A stretch of DNA of 64,000 nt from Chaunax sp. Z400 (Eukaryota; Chordata; Actinopteri; Lophiiformes; Chaunacidae). The DNA lies in assembly GCA_037577475.1 (NCBI GenBank), contig CM075192.1, positions 5,331,408 to 5,395,407 on the forward strand, read 5' to 3'. Each line of letters starts with the position of its first letter. Within the stretch, counting starts at the first letter, position 1. The notes under the pieces are model-generated. The model saw only the letters and a list, made by a program, of their open reading frames with translations. It was not told where the DNA came from and ran no database searches. Shown here one piece after another: positions 35,763-47,089 of this stretch. The position numbers and the translations under genes were made by a program.

Positions 35763-37829
35763 AGAAAGACACCAATAGGGCAGTAGCTTCATGAGCATGT
35801 TCATGTTTTTAAAAACACACTTCAAACACAGAAATGGCAGCAATGTAGACAGTGCTGACACTCACACATAACAGTGTAGTGGAGAAGTGAATAAATGTAG
35901 ACAGTTCAGCTGAACACACTGTAGTCTAAGCCAGTTCAACACCTGCTTTTAGTTCCAGACTGACCACTTTTCCTGTGTGAACATACCAATTTTGATCTCA
36001 CATCAGTACATTTTCACCGTCAGACTAATAAACAGGGAGGAACACGGAGTCTTCATCATCTTTGACAAAAATCACAGCTGCAAGTCAGTGATTCTAGCTG
36101 TCAACCCCACAGAGAGGCCTAATATTTTAATAGGTATGTGAGTAAGGGGCCTAAACTAAGACTGAACCGGTCCTGATAAATATGTAAAATATCTTGGTTC
36201 TAAATAAGATATGAACCCCTGTTTTTCTTCTTGTTCCTGTTGAACGTCGAGCTTCTCTCTGTAGAATGATGAGTGAGTCTGACACTAGAAGGCTGTTTCC
36301 ACATTCACTACTCAAACTGTAAATTTTTCTCTGAGCTCAATGAAAATCTGATTTTAAGAGGCAGGCCTCTGGTTGTGATTTGTGACATCACAAATGGTCT
36401 GGAGGCCATTACATGTGTATGCTGGAGTGCCTTTACAGTGAAGGAGGAGCCGTTCTGTGTCCACAGATATTTGCATATTTTAATGAGGGTATAGAAATGC
36501 TATTTTATCTATTTTAAAGATATGTTATGTAGTAAGTATAAAAAACCCCATCAGAATCAGACTGTAGTGGTTTGATCAGTAAAGCACTCAGTCAGTATAT
36601 ATCAAGCACCATAAAGGATAAATGCATTTAACATCTTACACGTTGCCCACATTTTGGTGCAAAAAAACACCAAAGATGGCATGGCCAAACTGAAATGACT
36701 GTCGTTCCATTCTGACTACATGCATGAAGAAAACATCCTGAAGTTTCATGTGAACGTGTCAGAAACAAGTCAGAAGTCAAATCAGTATGAATAAATGTCT
36801 GTGGTGTTCCCTTTAGAAATAAAGGACAGTATGGGGCAGCAGGAACACCATCAGAGAACATACATTAAGTATGACCATTCTACAGGGATGTTTCCATCTA
36901 AAAGGCATTTCAAAGACTCCAGAAACATCTATTAAACTCTTAAAAGGTGATTTTTTTAGTCAAACCTGGCTAAAAACCACTCAATATGAAATGTGGTCAT
37001 GTTGGTCTTCTTATAGTGACAGAAACATAACAGTTTCCATGTTAAAGAGCTTTAATGTTTATATGTGTTAGGAAAACTAGAATAATTATTGGGGTATATT
37101 GAGACAAAGCATAGACTGATAGTGGAATGGGCACCTCCTTTTTCTTGTGCTCGAACCCCGCTGACATCCTAAGGTTTTTAAATTGATGCTACTTCTGTAA
37201 AGATGGGGCCCCCCTGTTTCTGGAAACACAACATGTCTGGGTTTACTAAAGGGATATGATGTAGCAAAGCAAAAGGGAAGAAAACAAAAGATTAAATACA
37301 TGTTACCCTCTTTGTACAAATAATGCATGGAGCAAACTTCATGGGATAATAAGGTAACCCAAACAACTTAAAATAACAAAGGATTCCCAAACTGCAGCAC
37401 AATATTACTCACAAAATAAAAATAAAGGTATAAGTGATGCAGTAAGAGCCGGTTTCTCCAGAGATGATCTGTCATATCCTGACCAATTCCAGGAACGATG
37501 ATCCTCTGGGACACGTAAATCCAGAACAACAGAGAATTTAGGAATGTTGGCCTTCATACATGTGTGGAAAACATTAATTAACTATTTATTGATGTTTCAT
37601 AGGAGGTGTTATAGTTGCTGCATTTGTATAACATCTCAAATGTAGTGTGTTGATAACCATTTATAATGTAAAGATTACTTAAATGCTAAACGAGGGGTTA
37701 AAATACAGAGTTACCAGGCAGGTCTCCACACTCTTTAGTGAGAGACTCGTCCTTCAGAGAGCGGTCACACTACTCTGGAAAAACAGGAGCAGGGAAGCAG
37801 ATCCACAGGCTTTAGTGGCACTTTGATTA
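35763..37829. other. Intergenic stretch with one possible repeat
   Basis: No gene. The segment 36350-36490 ('gatttgtgacatcacaaatgg' to 'gatatttgcatattttaatgag') resembles a dispersed fish repeat containing a palindromic tgacatca-type core. Frames of up to 80 codons elsewhere are unconvincing. Confidence 0.4.
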
Positions 37830-38280
37830 TTCATAGAAAATGCAGACTAGGGACTATGGGAGTGAAATGTGGGTGGTTGAAGAAAGTGAAAAAAGAGGTT
37901 GGTGGAGGGGGTGGGGGTAGGGTAGGGGCATTGGTGTAAATAAATAAACAAATAAATAATAAACAATCACACCACCCCTCGCTGCACACAGTGCGAGGAG
38001 CCAATTGGCACCCTTGCTGAACGGCCTGGAAATTGTGTGTAATGAGTAGGAAAAGATTAGAGGGAGCTCTTGCTAGGCCGTAAATTGACATTAGTAAGAG
38101 AAAACTCCTTTGCTAGGCGGGCCCAGCAATCTCATTTAGAGAACAGAGGAAGGGGTGGGGGGGCTGGCAGAAACACTGCGATGGAGAATGGAGGTGAAGA
38201 CGCTCAGATTATAGCTGGAGTGTAGCCTCGCTCGAATATTCCTCACTTTCCATATAGTTACATGGAATTCTCAGTGGAAG
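37830..38280. promoter_or_regulatory. Candidate conserved noncoding element with G-quadruplex motif
   Basis: After a G-run cluster (37901-37928) the sequence is complex and repeat-free. Landmarks: 'aaataaataataaacaatcac', 'gagccaattggcaccc', 'aattgtgtgtaatgagtagg', 'gtaaattgacattagtaag', 'gggcccagcaatctcatttag'. TAAT and ATTA cores plus CCAAT give it an enhancer-like character. The 86-codon minus frame over it looks spurious. Confidence 0.45.
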
Positions 38281-38684
38281 GAAAGGAAAGGTCAAATATA
38301 TTTATTAAAGCCTTATAAGGAAAATGAAGGGTCACTCTAAAAGACTCGTGTCGCTGTGATTGGACCAAATAGTTGCACTTTAACACACTGCAGAGACCAC
38401 AGCCGACGGCCAACTAGCTCTCCATATCATAGCAGCAGGTGGTGGTAGTCCATACTCATCAGTCAAGAAGGGAAACCAGACGACTGCAGATATTCAACAT
38501 GTTTTCACACCGTTCTGTCCACTGACATAGTTTCAGGTGGTTTCCAGTTACTTTGTGTTGGAATGACGGATGAAATGGTGATCTTCCATTTCTTTCCTCG
38601 TGCACCGATTCACTTTTAACTGAACAACCAATCAGATTCTCTCTGATTCAACATGCTTAATTGACTGAATGGCCACAGCCATGC
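38281..38684. other. Intergenic stretch, no gene seen
   Basis: Ordinary mixed DNA between the candidate regulatory block and the MITE. Confidence 0.45.
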
Positions 38685-39304
38685 ACTGAGGCTATACGTT
38701 CACACTGCCAGTCTTAATGCTCAATTCCGATGTTTTCTCAGATTGGATTTTTTTGTGTAGCTGTTCACATTACTTTTAAAATGTGTCCTATATCAGACTC
38801 CAGTATGAACAGTTCACGACTCTAAACTGACCCGCAATAACAAAGACGTCACACGCAGCACGCCGTCAAAACGGAAGCCAAATGGAGGCCACTAAAGTAG
38901 GTCTGAATGCGTTCGTTTATGACGTGTTATGCTGCAGAGGTCGGAAAATTTTTGAGCAGGCGATGGGGAGGGCGAGGGGGGAGGAGGAAGAGAGCTAAGT
39001 TTTTAATGATGGCGTTTTGTGGAGCAGTGTCTGCGACGTCAGCACAGAGGTCTGTGTGGATGCAGATGGAAGATGACGTCAAAGTCGCATGAATTCCAAT
39101 CTGACGGTTCAGACTGAGGTCGTATTGCAAAAAATTCGGACCTGTGTCTGATTCAGGACCACATATCGAAGTGGCTCAAATCAGAACTGGAAAAGATCAG
39201 ATTCCATGTGGTTTGTGTTTGTTCACACTGCCATGAAAAAGTCACATATGAGCAAAGAATCCAACCTAGGCCACATTTTTCCTGCAGTGTGAACGTAGCC
39301 TGAT
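38685..39304. mobile_element. MITE with clear terminal inverted repeats (about 620 bp)
   Basis: The left end (38688-38708, aggctatacgttcacactgc) is the reverse complement of the right end (39283-39302, gcagtgtgaacgtagcctga) apart from one or two bases. Subterminal phrases typical of this fish family are present: 'tcagattggatttttttgtg', 'ggaccacatatcgaagtggc', 'gttcacactgccatgaaaaag'. A GC-richer interior (38830-39080) contains four TGACGTC/GACGTC-like motifs. There is no transposase. A target duplication could not be identified, so the superfamily is left open. Confidence 0.85.
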
Positions 39305-40359
39305 TGGTGCCACCAGTGAGGGACACATCACAACAACAAGGGCCACAGACGCTCACCGATGGCCTGATGTACTTTATTTGTGTCAGAGACACAACAAGAG
39401 TTATCAGACAACTCTTGGTTTTTCTTTCTTTCTTTTTTTTCTTTTAACTAATTTTTTTGGTCTTACTGCACACAGCTGTTGATAAATATTAAAGCATACT
39501 GCGCATATAGTTTTTCGTTACATTGCAGTCATCATGGACAAAAATAAAATGATGAAATGGTCACTGATAACGGTGCAGAGTTTTAAAATCCAAATGACAA
39601 AAAGATGTGCAGTCTTTGAATCTGATCAGCTTGACTGAAAGTCTCCAGTTTTCCTGGGACTTCATCGCTTTTAAAACATGTTGCATGGTGCAGCTGCTCT
39701 GATCCCCTATTGACACAGCTGTATTTCCATTGGAGGTACATTGAAGCCTGGTGCATCATAAATAAGCCTCCTGAGTCTGGATGAGGCACAGAGAGATGTG
39801 CCAAACTGGCAGTGTTAGACACACTGGGACCACCAGAGTCTTGAACTGGTTGAAAGCTGCCACAAGGAGTCACTGCAGTGAATGGAGTGCTGTGGGAGGG
39901 CTTGGCGGAACCTGAACACCAGACAGGCATCATGTACTCAGGTAGTCTCCATGGTGAACGTGGCGGCCTGAATGACTAGAGGGCTTTGAATATTAGGATA
40001 GGTAGTAAGTGCCTGATATACACCAAAAATCATATCTGATAGATCTTACATTATTTAAATATTTACATTAATTCCACTTCCCTTTTTATTTGGAATCTTG
40101 CTGGCCTGTCTATCACGTTGTTACTTGATTGTTCTGTGGTCACAATATTAAGAGCCGTGAGGTCCAGATAATGAGCTCCTCTTTGTGTTGTGCTCTTACA
40201 CTCAGTGGAAGTTATGTACAGGATCAGCATCAGGTAATACTCAAAGACTCTTATATGTAAATGTCTCTGATGTGTGTGTGATAGCCTGACTATGTTGTAT
40301 GTCTACATGCTTCCACAGTGTTTCTGACCATCATCATCTGGTCTCTCAGACTGAACCAA
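39305..40359. other. Intergenic stretch with dispersed repeat fragment
   Basis: A T-rich run (39419-39460), then a fragment of the 'tccattggaggtacatt' family (39640-39770). The rest is unremarkable. The 116-codon minus frame at 39583-39933 runs through the repeat. Confidence 0.45.
39640..39770 (+). repeat. Dispersed repeat ('tccattggaggtacatt' family), plus copy
   Basis: Contains 'gttgcatggtgcagctgctctgat' and 'acagctgtatttccattggaggtacattgaagcc'. A partner at 25205-25300 is inverted. A looser partner at 42165-42235 keeps 'gttgcattgtggagttgctct' and 'cgtgttttcattggaggtgg' in the same order. Confidence 0.65.
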
Positions 40360-40385
40360 CACACACACACACACACACACACACA
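40360..40385. repeat. (CA)13 microsatellite
   Basis: Uninterrupted CA run. Confidence 0.93.
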
Positions 40386-40619
40386 TCCAAATATGTTTCA
40401 CTCATCTGTTTGTCTGTGTATTTATGTTTGTGTTGCACCCCCCCATCCCGACTGAGCAATTCTTGTAACTATGCAGTTGGAATAATAACAGCCTCACCAG
40501 CTCATAACAGTAATAGCATTGGCGATTACTACGGCACAAGAAAGAGCGCTGGGTGGGAGAGAGGGGAGTATGGATATCACTGGGTGACAAAAGATTGCCT
40601 AATTTAGACTCCTTTTTTC

Positions 40620-40790
40620 TCCTCTGCATCACATCCATCCACTCACACTGACTTATATCCCATCCCCCATTTTCTTTGCATTTTTCTCATCTTCCCACAT
40701 TATGTTCCTTCTGTCTCCCTCCACCTCCCCGTCCCCCCCCCTCACCCTGTAACCTACCCCCTCCTCCACCCACTTCTCTCTTTCTGGCTA
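40620..40790. repeat. Polypyrimidine-rich tract
   Basis: C/T-rich plus strand with a C8 run (40734-40741). It directly precedes a complex candidate regulatory block, as other such tracts do in this window. Confidence 0.65.
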
Positions 40791-41000
40791 ATTTAAAATT
40801 TGTCAGACGCTTGCGTCTTCTGGATGGCTGGCCTTTGATATTTTGCGAGCTCCATTTGGCACAAACAAGCCTGCGGCCCTGGTGCATCCTGCTGACTGCT
40901 GCACTAGTGGCAGGCCTCCGCCATTTATCTTAGCCCCGGCCACCCAATGCTTACTCATTACAGGAGCCTCGGCACCAGCTTAACCCCCACCTCTCTCCCG
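40791..41000. promoter_or_regulatory. Candidate conserved noncoding element
   Basis: Complex repeat-free block: 'ggctaatttaaaatttgtcag', 'gatattttgcgagctccatttggc', 'ggcaggcctccgccatttatc', 'cttactcattacaggagcctc'. Several motifs (TAATTT, CCATTTA, ATTA) are typical of developmental enhancers, but conservation is untested. The 85-codon open frame could argue for an exon. It lacks any recognisable domain and ends in a pyrimidine tract, so I do not call it coding. Confidence 0.42.
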
Positions 41001-41194
41001 ACTGCGCGCATGCAAACACACTTAAAACAGCCCAATAGTGTGTGTATGTATGTGTGTGTGTTTGCATAAACATAAGCAAATGCATATCAGCAAACACATC
41101 CATACCCCATGGACACATGGGTAGGAGCATGCAGACGCATAGGCACGTGCTTGTAAATTTAAACGCACACACATCCTGGGATCATTGGTCATAC

Positions 41195-41236
41195 TCATAC
41201 CCCCCCCCCCCACACACACACACACACACACACAGA
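41195..41236. repeat. C10 run followed by (CA)n
   Basis: A homopolymeric C stretch (41200-41210) leads into CA units. Confidence 0.93.
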
Positions 41237-42878
41237 GGTAAAAGCCTGAATGTCCCTTACAATATGAGCCCATCTCTGTATGTTTTATAGTTGAGGTTAA
41301 ATGCTCCATTGTTTCACCTCCCCACTGGCTCTCAATACTCCCCACAAGCTTTTCTCTTCCTCTATGTAACAGTGTTTAAGCTGCAGTCTGTTGATGCATG
41401 TTTGCTAACTTGATCATAGCATTTGTGTGTTGATGTTGATGACCCAACCACCCACCCGTGGGAAACGTGCGTCAGTCAGCGTTGCTCGCAGAGATCAATC
41501 CTGCTCTGATTAGGCCTTTTCTCAGCTCATATCCAGCATGCAGTCGCTCCCTTCCAAGCATCAGTTTCTATATTGAGTAGGAGCCCATGTCGCTTTACTC
41601 CTGAATTCCAAATGGAGTCCTTAATGTGCACAAGTCACAATAAGTAACGATAGGGGTCATTTAACTCCATCTGTCAGATCTGTTTGGATTGGTGGCAGCA
41701 GCAGAGAGCGACTGCTGTTTGAGTGCATGAATGTAAACAGCTTTTACACACATGCTATAACGAGGCCGTGCATTACACAGAAGTACAGCGTGTTGTGTCC
41801 AGGCTTGGTTGTTAGTAAGGTCAGATACACAGTGGAGTATGGAATGTAACACTGAGCATCAGGGTCACCTGTAAGAAGTTAGAAGAAAATGAAAATGAGA
41901 GAACAGTATGTTGAGCAGCAACCTGTAAATGTGTGGTTTCAACTCATTCTGGACAGATTCCCTTAGCATCTGTGTGCGATGAGCAAAGCCTCCCGACAAC
42001 AAAGCCTTTCTGATATATGGCTGAAATTAAATGGTGTTAAGTTTAGGTACAAAAACCAAAACCTGCTTGTTGAGGTTTAGGAAAAGATGGGTGAAAGTTG
42101 TATGTGGGACCTGTCACTCAACCCCGGCCTCAGTTCCTCTTAGGACTTCCTGGCTTTGTAAAGGTTGCATTGTGGAGTTGCTCTAAACATCTCATTCTGA
42201 TGCAGACGTGTTTTCATTGGAGGTGGTTTCAAGGGAACCCTGGTTGAGACGCAAAGGGACGTGACAAATGAGAGGCAATGACATCTGGCTGATAGTTTCT
42301 ATGGATGTAACACATTTATTTTTTTCACTTTTTTAATTCATTGCTCTTGAGAAACTGAATTTAGATTTTGAATCCCTGGAAAATGTTTGTAACAATATAA
42401 GATATAAGGTAAACAGCTATACTGCTATTAACGGACTGTAATCGACCATAACAACTGCCATCATTCATGAAAGCTTCTGTTTCAGACCATTAGCATAATC
42501 AATACTATCAATTTAATTTGTAATAACACACCACTGAACTACCTACTTGTTTTTAATGTTGTGTCCCTCCTCATCACTCCTAATGCTTCATTTGGAGGAG
42601 GTCTCAGCTCCACATATGAAATCCCTTTTTTATATTTTCTTTTGTTGTGTTTGAATTATTGTCAATAGTATGTGCTACAGAAGCAACAAAAGGTATTTTA
42701 ACTCTTTGAAAAAGTATGTTACTATTGTCTGTTCATCCAAATTAATTATAGTCATCATCGTCATTTATTAGTGCCACCATGTTCATTCTTTGGACATCCT
42801 GTATATTGTCACCCAACACCTCTGAAATGGCAGAATCATAGAGTTAAAATCATCTTTCAGTCGATCTGAAATGATGTA
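41237..42878. other. Intergenic stretch with a repeat fragment
   Basis: No gene. The segment 42040-42240 ('tgaggtttaggaaaagatggg', 'gttttcattggaggtgg') belongs to dispersed repeats also seen near 39640-39770 and, for its first half, near 53995-54125. A complex patch at 41460-41560 could be regulatory. Confidence 0.4.
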
Positions 42879-43192
42879 CAGTCAAACCTAGCGGGTCGAC
42901 TACCTCTAGAAGACCCTCTGCTCATAACGACTGCTTATTGACAGTCCCGTTTTATTTCCCATTAGTATAAGCATTAACTTTTCTGTATAAAATGCCCTCC
43001 CATCCGATGCGACTGCTGGACATGCAGTGGTGATTGGTAACATGCTGCGACCAGCATGTTACCAATCACTGGTGATAACATTAGCCAGTAGAGGTCAGTT
43101 TGTAGTACAGCCATTTTTGACTTTGTATGGACACGATGGATAAGAAACGGAAGCAGGCAGAAGTAGAGGAGAAGATGTTGACACTGGCTGAG
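42879..43192 (+). pseudogene. 5' end of a pogo/Tigger-like DNA transposon, truncated
   Basis: Starts at a TA dinucleotide (42877-42878) with cagtcaaacctagcgg, close to pogo-type ends that read CAGTCAAACCT followed by runs of 'cgact / aacgac' units. Such units are present here (gtcgact, aacgactgctta, gcgactgct). An ATG at 43136 opens a short frame, MDKKRKQAEVEEKMLTLAE, like the basic N-terminus and start of the helix-turn-helix of pogo-family transposases. It then runs straight into the GATG/GATA array and ends. No DDE catalytic part and no right end are present. The element is either 5' only or was broken by array expansion. Confidence 0.6.
43030..43069. repeat. Perfect 18-bp inverted repeat with 4-nt loop
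   Basis: The arm 43030-43047 (gtgattggtaacatgctg) is exactly complementary to 43052-43069, with cgac as the loop. It lies inside the pogo-like element's 5' region, between its terminal end and its start codon. Confidence 0.9.
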
Positions 43193-43219
43193 ATAGATGG
43201 ATGGATGGATGGATGGATG

Positions 43220-43292
<73 letters not shown>

Positions 43293-43336
43293 CGGATGGA
43301 CGGATGGATGGATGGATAGATAGATAGATAGATAGG
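43193..43336. repeat. (GATG)n-(GATA)n-(GATG)n-(GATA)n array
   Basis: Blocks alternate: GATG about 43195-43220, GATA 43221-43291 with one TGATAGA slip near 43256, GACG/GATG 43292-43315, then GATA to 43335. GATA-type arrays bind no known partner here and are probably neutral. Confidence 0.96.
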
Positions 43337-44166
43337 ACCAGTAAATGCACCAAACCAATGCCTACATACTTGACCCTTATAAGTTAAACTTACCTATTAT
43401 TTACTAAGTTAAAATTATTCTTGTTCTCTTACTATGTAGAACCATTAAAGCTCTTTAACCTGGAACATGTTATGTGTCTGTCTTGTCTTGAGTCGATCTG
43501 CTTTCTCTATAAGAAGATTACATTTCATCAGTATCTTGAGTGGTCTTTTTAGCCAGGTATTATTGTAACAATATAATTTTAAAAAATCCCTCCCTTTTTA
43601 TTTACTCATCAAAATCTGATCGCTTGCTCTTCCAGTAAGACAAATGATATTTAAGCCTCAAACAATAAATTTCAGCCATCAGCATCATGACATCCACCCA
43701 TCAGTCTTCACTTTTTAGTGGTACAGATGGAGTTAAGTGGATGTTTGTGGGAGCTGGGCCTCATTGATTACTGAAAAGATACTTCAGAACTTATTTACTG
43801 ATTCTGCTAAAACTAGATCATAGTTTATGGAGAGGATATTTCCTGGTTTTCCCTCTGATGTTCTTCGGGAGCTCTAACGCCATTGGCTATTGTAAACACA
43901 CACTGAAATCAGCAAGTCCTTCATTCCAGCAAACACATAAATATGTGGATCAAACAGCTGTTCCATGGAGACGACATGAAGCTCACAAGGTTTCATATCT
44001 GGGGGTGTCCCAATGTTTCTGTACAACACAAACGTGTGTGTCTAAATATGTGTGTGTTTTGTACCAGTCTAGACACCCATCTAACATCACAACACTCCTC
44101 TCAAATCAAATACATTGTTGGCAAGTATTGATTTGCCTCAGCTTCTTTGTGGCACATGTCGTTGGC
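43337..44166. other. Intergenic stretch, no gene seen
   Basis: Ordinary AT-rich DNA. The 137-codon frame at 43858-44271 owes its length to the following CA array. Confidence 0.5.
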
Positions 44167-44175
44167 ACACACACT

Positions 44176-44256
<81 letters not shown>

Positions 44257-44293
44257 ACACACACACACTGACACACACACACACACACACACT

Positions 44294-44330
<37 letters not shown>

Positions 44331-44361
44331 ACACACACACACACACACACACACTGACACA

Positions 44362-44396
<35 letters not shown>
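44167..44396. repeat. Long (CA)n array with CTGA interruptions
   Basis: About 230 bases of CA, with ACACTGACAC steps near 44173, 44253, 44267, 44291, 44327 and 44353. Open frames through it on both strands are artefacts. Confidence 0.98.
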
Positions 44397-44398
<2 letters not shown>

Positions 44399-45690
44399 GC
44401 ACCTGTCTTTTCTCTCTTTCTGTCTTTATTGTGCCTTCTTTCAGGAAAAGGGGGCAATTTTTACAGCAGTGAAGCTTGAAGTGGAGCAGAAAATAGACAT
44501 TGACCTATCTGTTAATATCAGCTTAATGGCAGCCGTCTGTCAGGAGCCACCGTGGACAACACACACAGTGTGTGATGACAACAAGAACATCCCACCTTCT
44601 GTATGGTCGACTACATGTGTTCATGCTAAACGCTGGTAAGACCCACAGGATTTAGCCATAATGTTATCATTTGTGAGTAGTGTAGTTGTAGTTGTAGTCT
44701 TTGTGTGCAGTGGGAGGCCTTTCCTTTGGGAGTGCTCTAGTTAATTTTGATGATTGTATGTATAAGCACTCGCGAAATGTTTAGTTATTTATTTCCATGT
44801 AAAACACTTAAAACAAAGTGATCACAAAGAGAGGATGACTCAATAAAGTGCATTTATTACACACTGCCACACTTCACTTCACTGGAAGAAGTTACCACAA
44901 ATAAAAGAAACACATCGTAAGCAGACCGAGGTCCAAACACTGAGCCTGTTAGTGGGGTTCAGGGCCATGCCTCAAATAATAAATGAAATAATGAAGTGAA
45001 ATTCTATACACCTTATTTATTTCATTTTTGTGTTTGCATTATTTTGCTTAAACACAGGGTCAGTTGATATTTATATGTAAATGTTAGCGCCTCCACTGAA
45101 TTACTCCTACAATGAAAATAAATAATAAATAGGGGAACCTCATTTTAACATGCATTTAATCCCTTTACACAAACTGAATTGAAAGAAAAGTATTTTAATT
45201 TTTGTTTAAGTAGTCTGACATTGGATAGATGAATTAATGTCAGCCAACAAGATTATTCTTTATCATAAGCAAAACATTTGATTCATTGATACATTTACTC
45301 ATGTGACCCAGCCCGGCATCATTACGGCCGTAGCGCGACCACACAGGAGATATTAGTCAGCTGATGTCTGGAGATGAATGCCATTAAACTACCAGCAGTC
45401 CACTAGTTAACTTCTATAGTTATTGTGTCATGTTACAGTGGGTTCAGCTACCTGTCCTATCTTATAATAATAATAATAATAATAATAGCCCTTTTGTAAT
45501 GCTCTATAATATTCTTATAATACTGTATTGCAAGGGAATCCAAAGTTATTAAAGGACAGTTAAAGTATGGCAAATAAGAACACAAGTGTTTCAGTGGGAA
45601 TAAGGAGAGAAAAAGAAAACTGCCAAGGCATTTCAGGATCTCTTTTAAATTAATTATTCTTTATCATAAGGAAAACATTTGATACATTGA
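44397..45690. other. Intergenic stretch, no gene seen
   Basis: AT-rich with an AAT run at 45465-45487. The phrase 'attattctttatcataag' plus '(c/g)aaaacatttgat' occurs twice (45251-45285 and 45653-45684), a 35-bp direct repeat about 400 bp apart. A complex patch lies at 45305-45400. Confidence 0.45.
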
Positions 45691-45730
45691 ATCAAAACTG
45701 AGTGAGGACCCAAATGCAGACACTAGCCAC

Positions 45731-45886
45731 TGTGACGGCCCCTAGGCCTCAAGTCCTGAGTTCTGTTTGGTTGCAGAGATCTGGGGAGTGGCTCATTAGC
45801 AGTGATGTCTGACACCTGGGTTTGAGTGACTGCTAAACTATATATTTATATATATATATATATATATATATAGGTGCTTTAGCAGT

Positions 45887-45924
<38 letters not shown>

Positions 45925-46139
45925 TATTTGGGTTTGTTTGGATTCTGATTGAGTTAAGGTTTTTGGGTTTTCTTGCACCTGTACATCACACATCCATACA
46001 CTACACACAGTACTGATTTAACTAATTGCCCATTTAATGTGCTTTTCTTTAATCAATAAATTATACTATAATAAAGTATACCACGCAGAGTCATGCGTGG
46101 TCTCCACATTTTGTCCTTCCTTTGAGTCGGGTCGTGACA
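45731..46139 (+). mobile_element. Solo LTR (409 bp) with 4-bp target duplication
   Basis: Begins TGTGACGGCCCC and ends GGGTCGTGACA, giving TG...CA ends. CCAC occurs immediately before (45727-45730) and after (46140-46143), a 4-bp target duplication. A polyadenylation signal (AATAAA, 46055-46060) lies near the 3' end, as expected for the R region. A TA array (about 45839-45872) and a CT array (45890-45921) occupy the promoter part. No internal retroviral or retrotransposon coding DNA is attached, so this is a solo LTR, probably of a gypsy-type element. The flanking 'gaggacccaaatgcagac' on the left itself resembles the end of another LTR read on the minus strand, so it may sit inside an older insertion. 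Confidence 0.8.
45839..45921. repeat. (TA)n and (CT)n arrays inside the solo LTR
   Basis: A TA/TATATT stretch to about 45872 and 16 CT units at 45890-45921, separated by ggtgctttagcagtcagt. Confidence 0.93.
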
Positions 46140-46143
46140 CCAC

Positions 46144-47089
46144 AGACAGGGAGGTTACAGTTCAGTGATTTAACAAAACCATGTCAATCAAATAGAGCCC
46201 ACATATTCACACTTCCCAATAATTTTTAATAATAACTTTTGTCCTTACAGCTTTGAAAATGTCATGTAAGGTCCTACAGAGACCAGCACAATGACTGAAT
46301 GCCTTATGCTGGTCTTGTGTTCTTATGTCTTGAACTGGACCCAGATGGAGACTCAGAAGTGGAGAGGTTCGGTTTTAACTTAGAATCAAGGGCCCTTGAT
46401 TTAAGAGTGCCATGTGAGTTGTCTGAGAGTGGTGGAGAGAGCTGCTGAGGTGAGTGAAGCGTATGCAGTGATGACTGGAGTGGAGGGGAGAGTCACAGGT
46501 TAGCAAAAACAGAGGGAGAAAACACAAGGAATACTCCGGTAATTAATACGAAGCGGCCAAGTGTGTGGAGTCAGGATGAGCCTCACACCTTCAGGTTTGG
46601 CCCTTCCACACACTTTTGCCATAAGATGTTGTACGATGATACATTAGCGACGTCGTTAGTGAAGCATATTTAGACCTTTAAGAGTGTTGACGTGGCCATG
46701 ACAAGGTTTGATGCAAACGTGTTTCAAGTGTGGTGAGTTTGACAAATTTGAAGATCAACAGAAAGTGAACATGGTGTTTCATATACTGTGAATCCATACT
46801 TGCGTAACCAATAGACTGAAGCTCTTGTCTGTATCTGTTTACAACACACATCCTGGCTAATTTGACCCGGACTTCGCCTTTCAATTTCCATTAAAAGATA
46901 CTTTTCCTGGACGGATCGAGTGTCTATAAAAGTGATGCATATCCTACTACAGCACTAAACGACCCCAGGCCTCCTGCCCTGATGACATTCAGCAATGACT
47001 GCATAGACACAAGTACACATGAAAAAGTTTGCATGTGTGTTGGTGTAACACACATACGAACACACACACACTACTGTGATTCCCTCAGC
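46144..47089. other. Intergenic stretch, no gene seen
   Basis: The segment 46330-46560 contains 'cttgaactggacccagatggag', which resembles LTR-type repeats near 14145, but ends are not defined. No gene. Confidence 0.4.

Noticed and set aside
44101..44457. Cys-Val-rich frames of 84-118 codons on the minus strand
   Set aside because: Translation of the CA array at 44167-44396.
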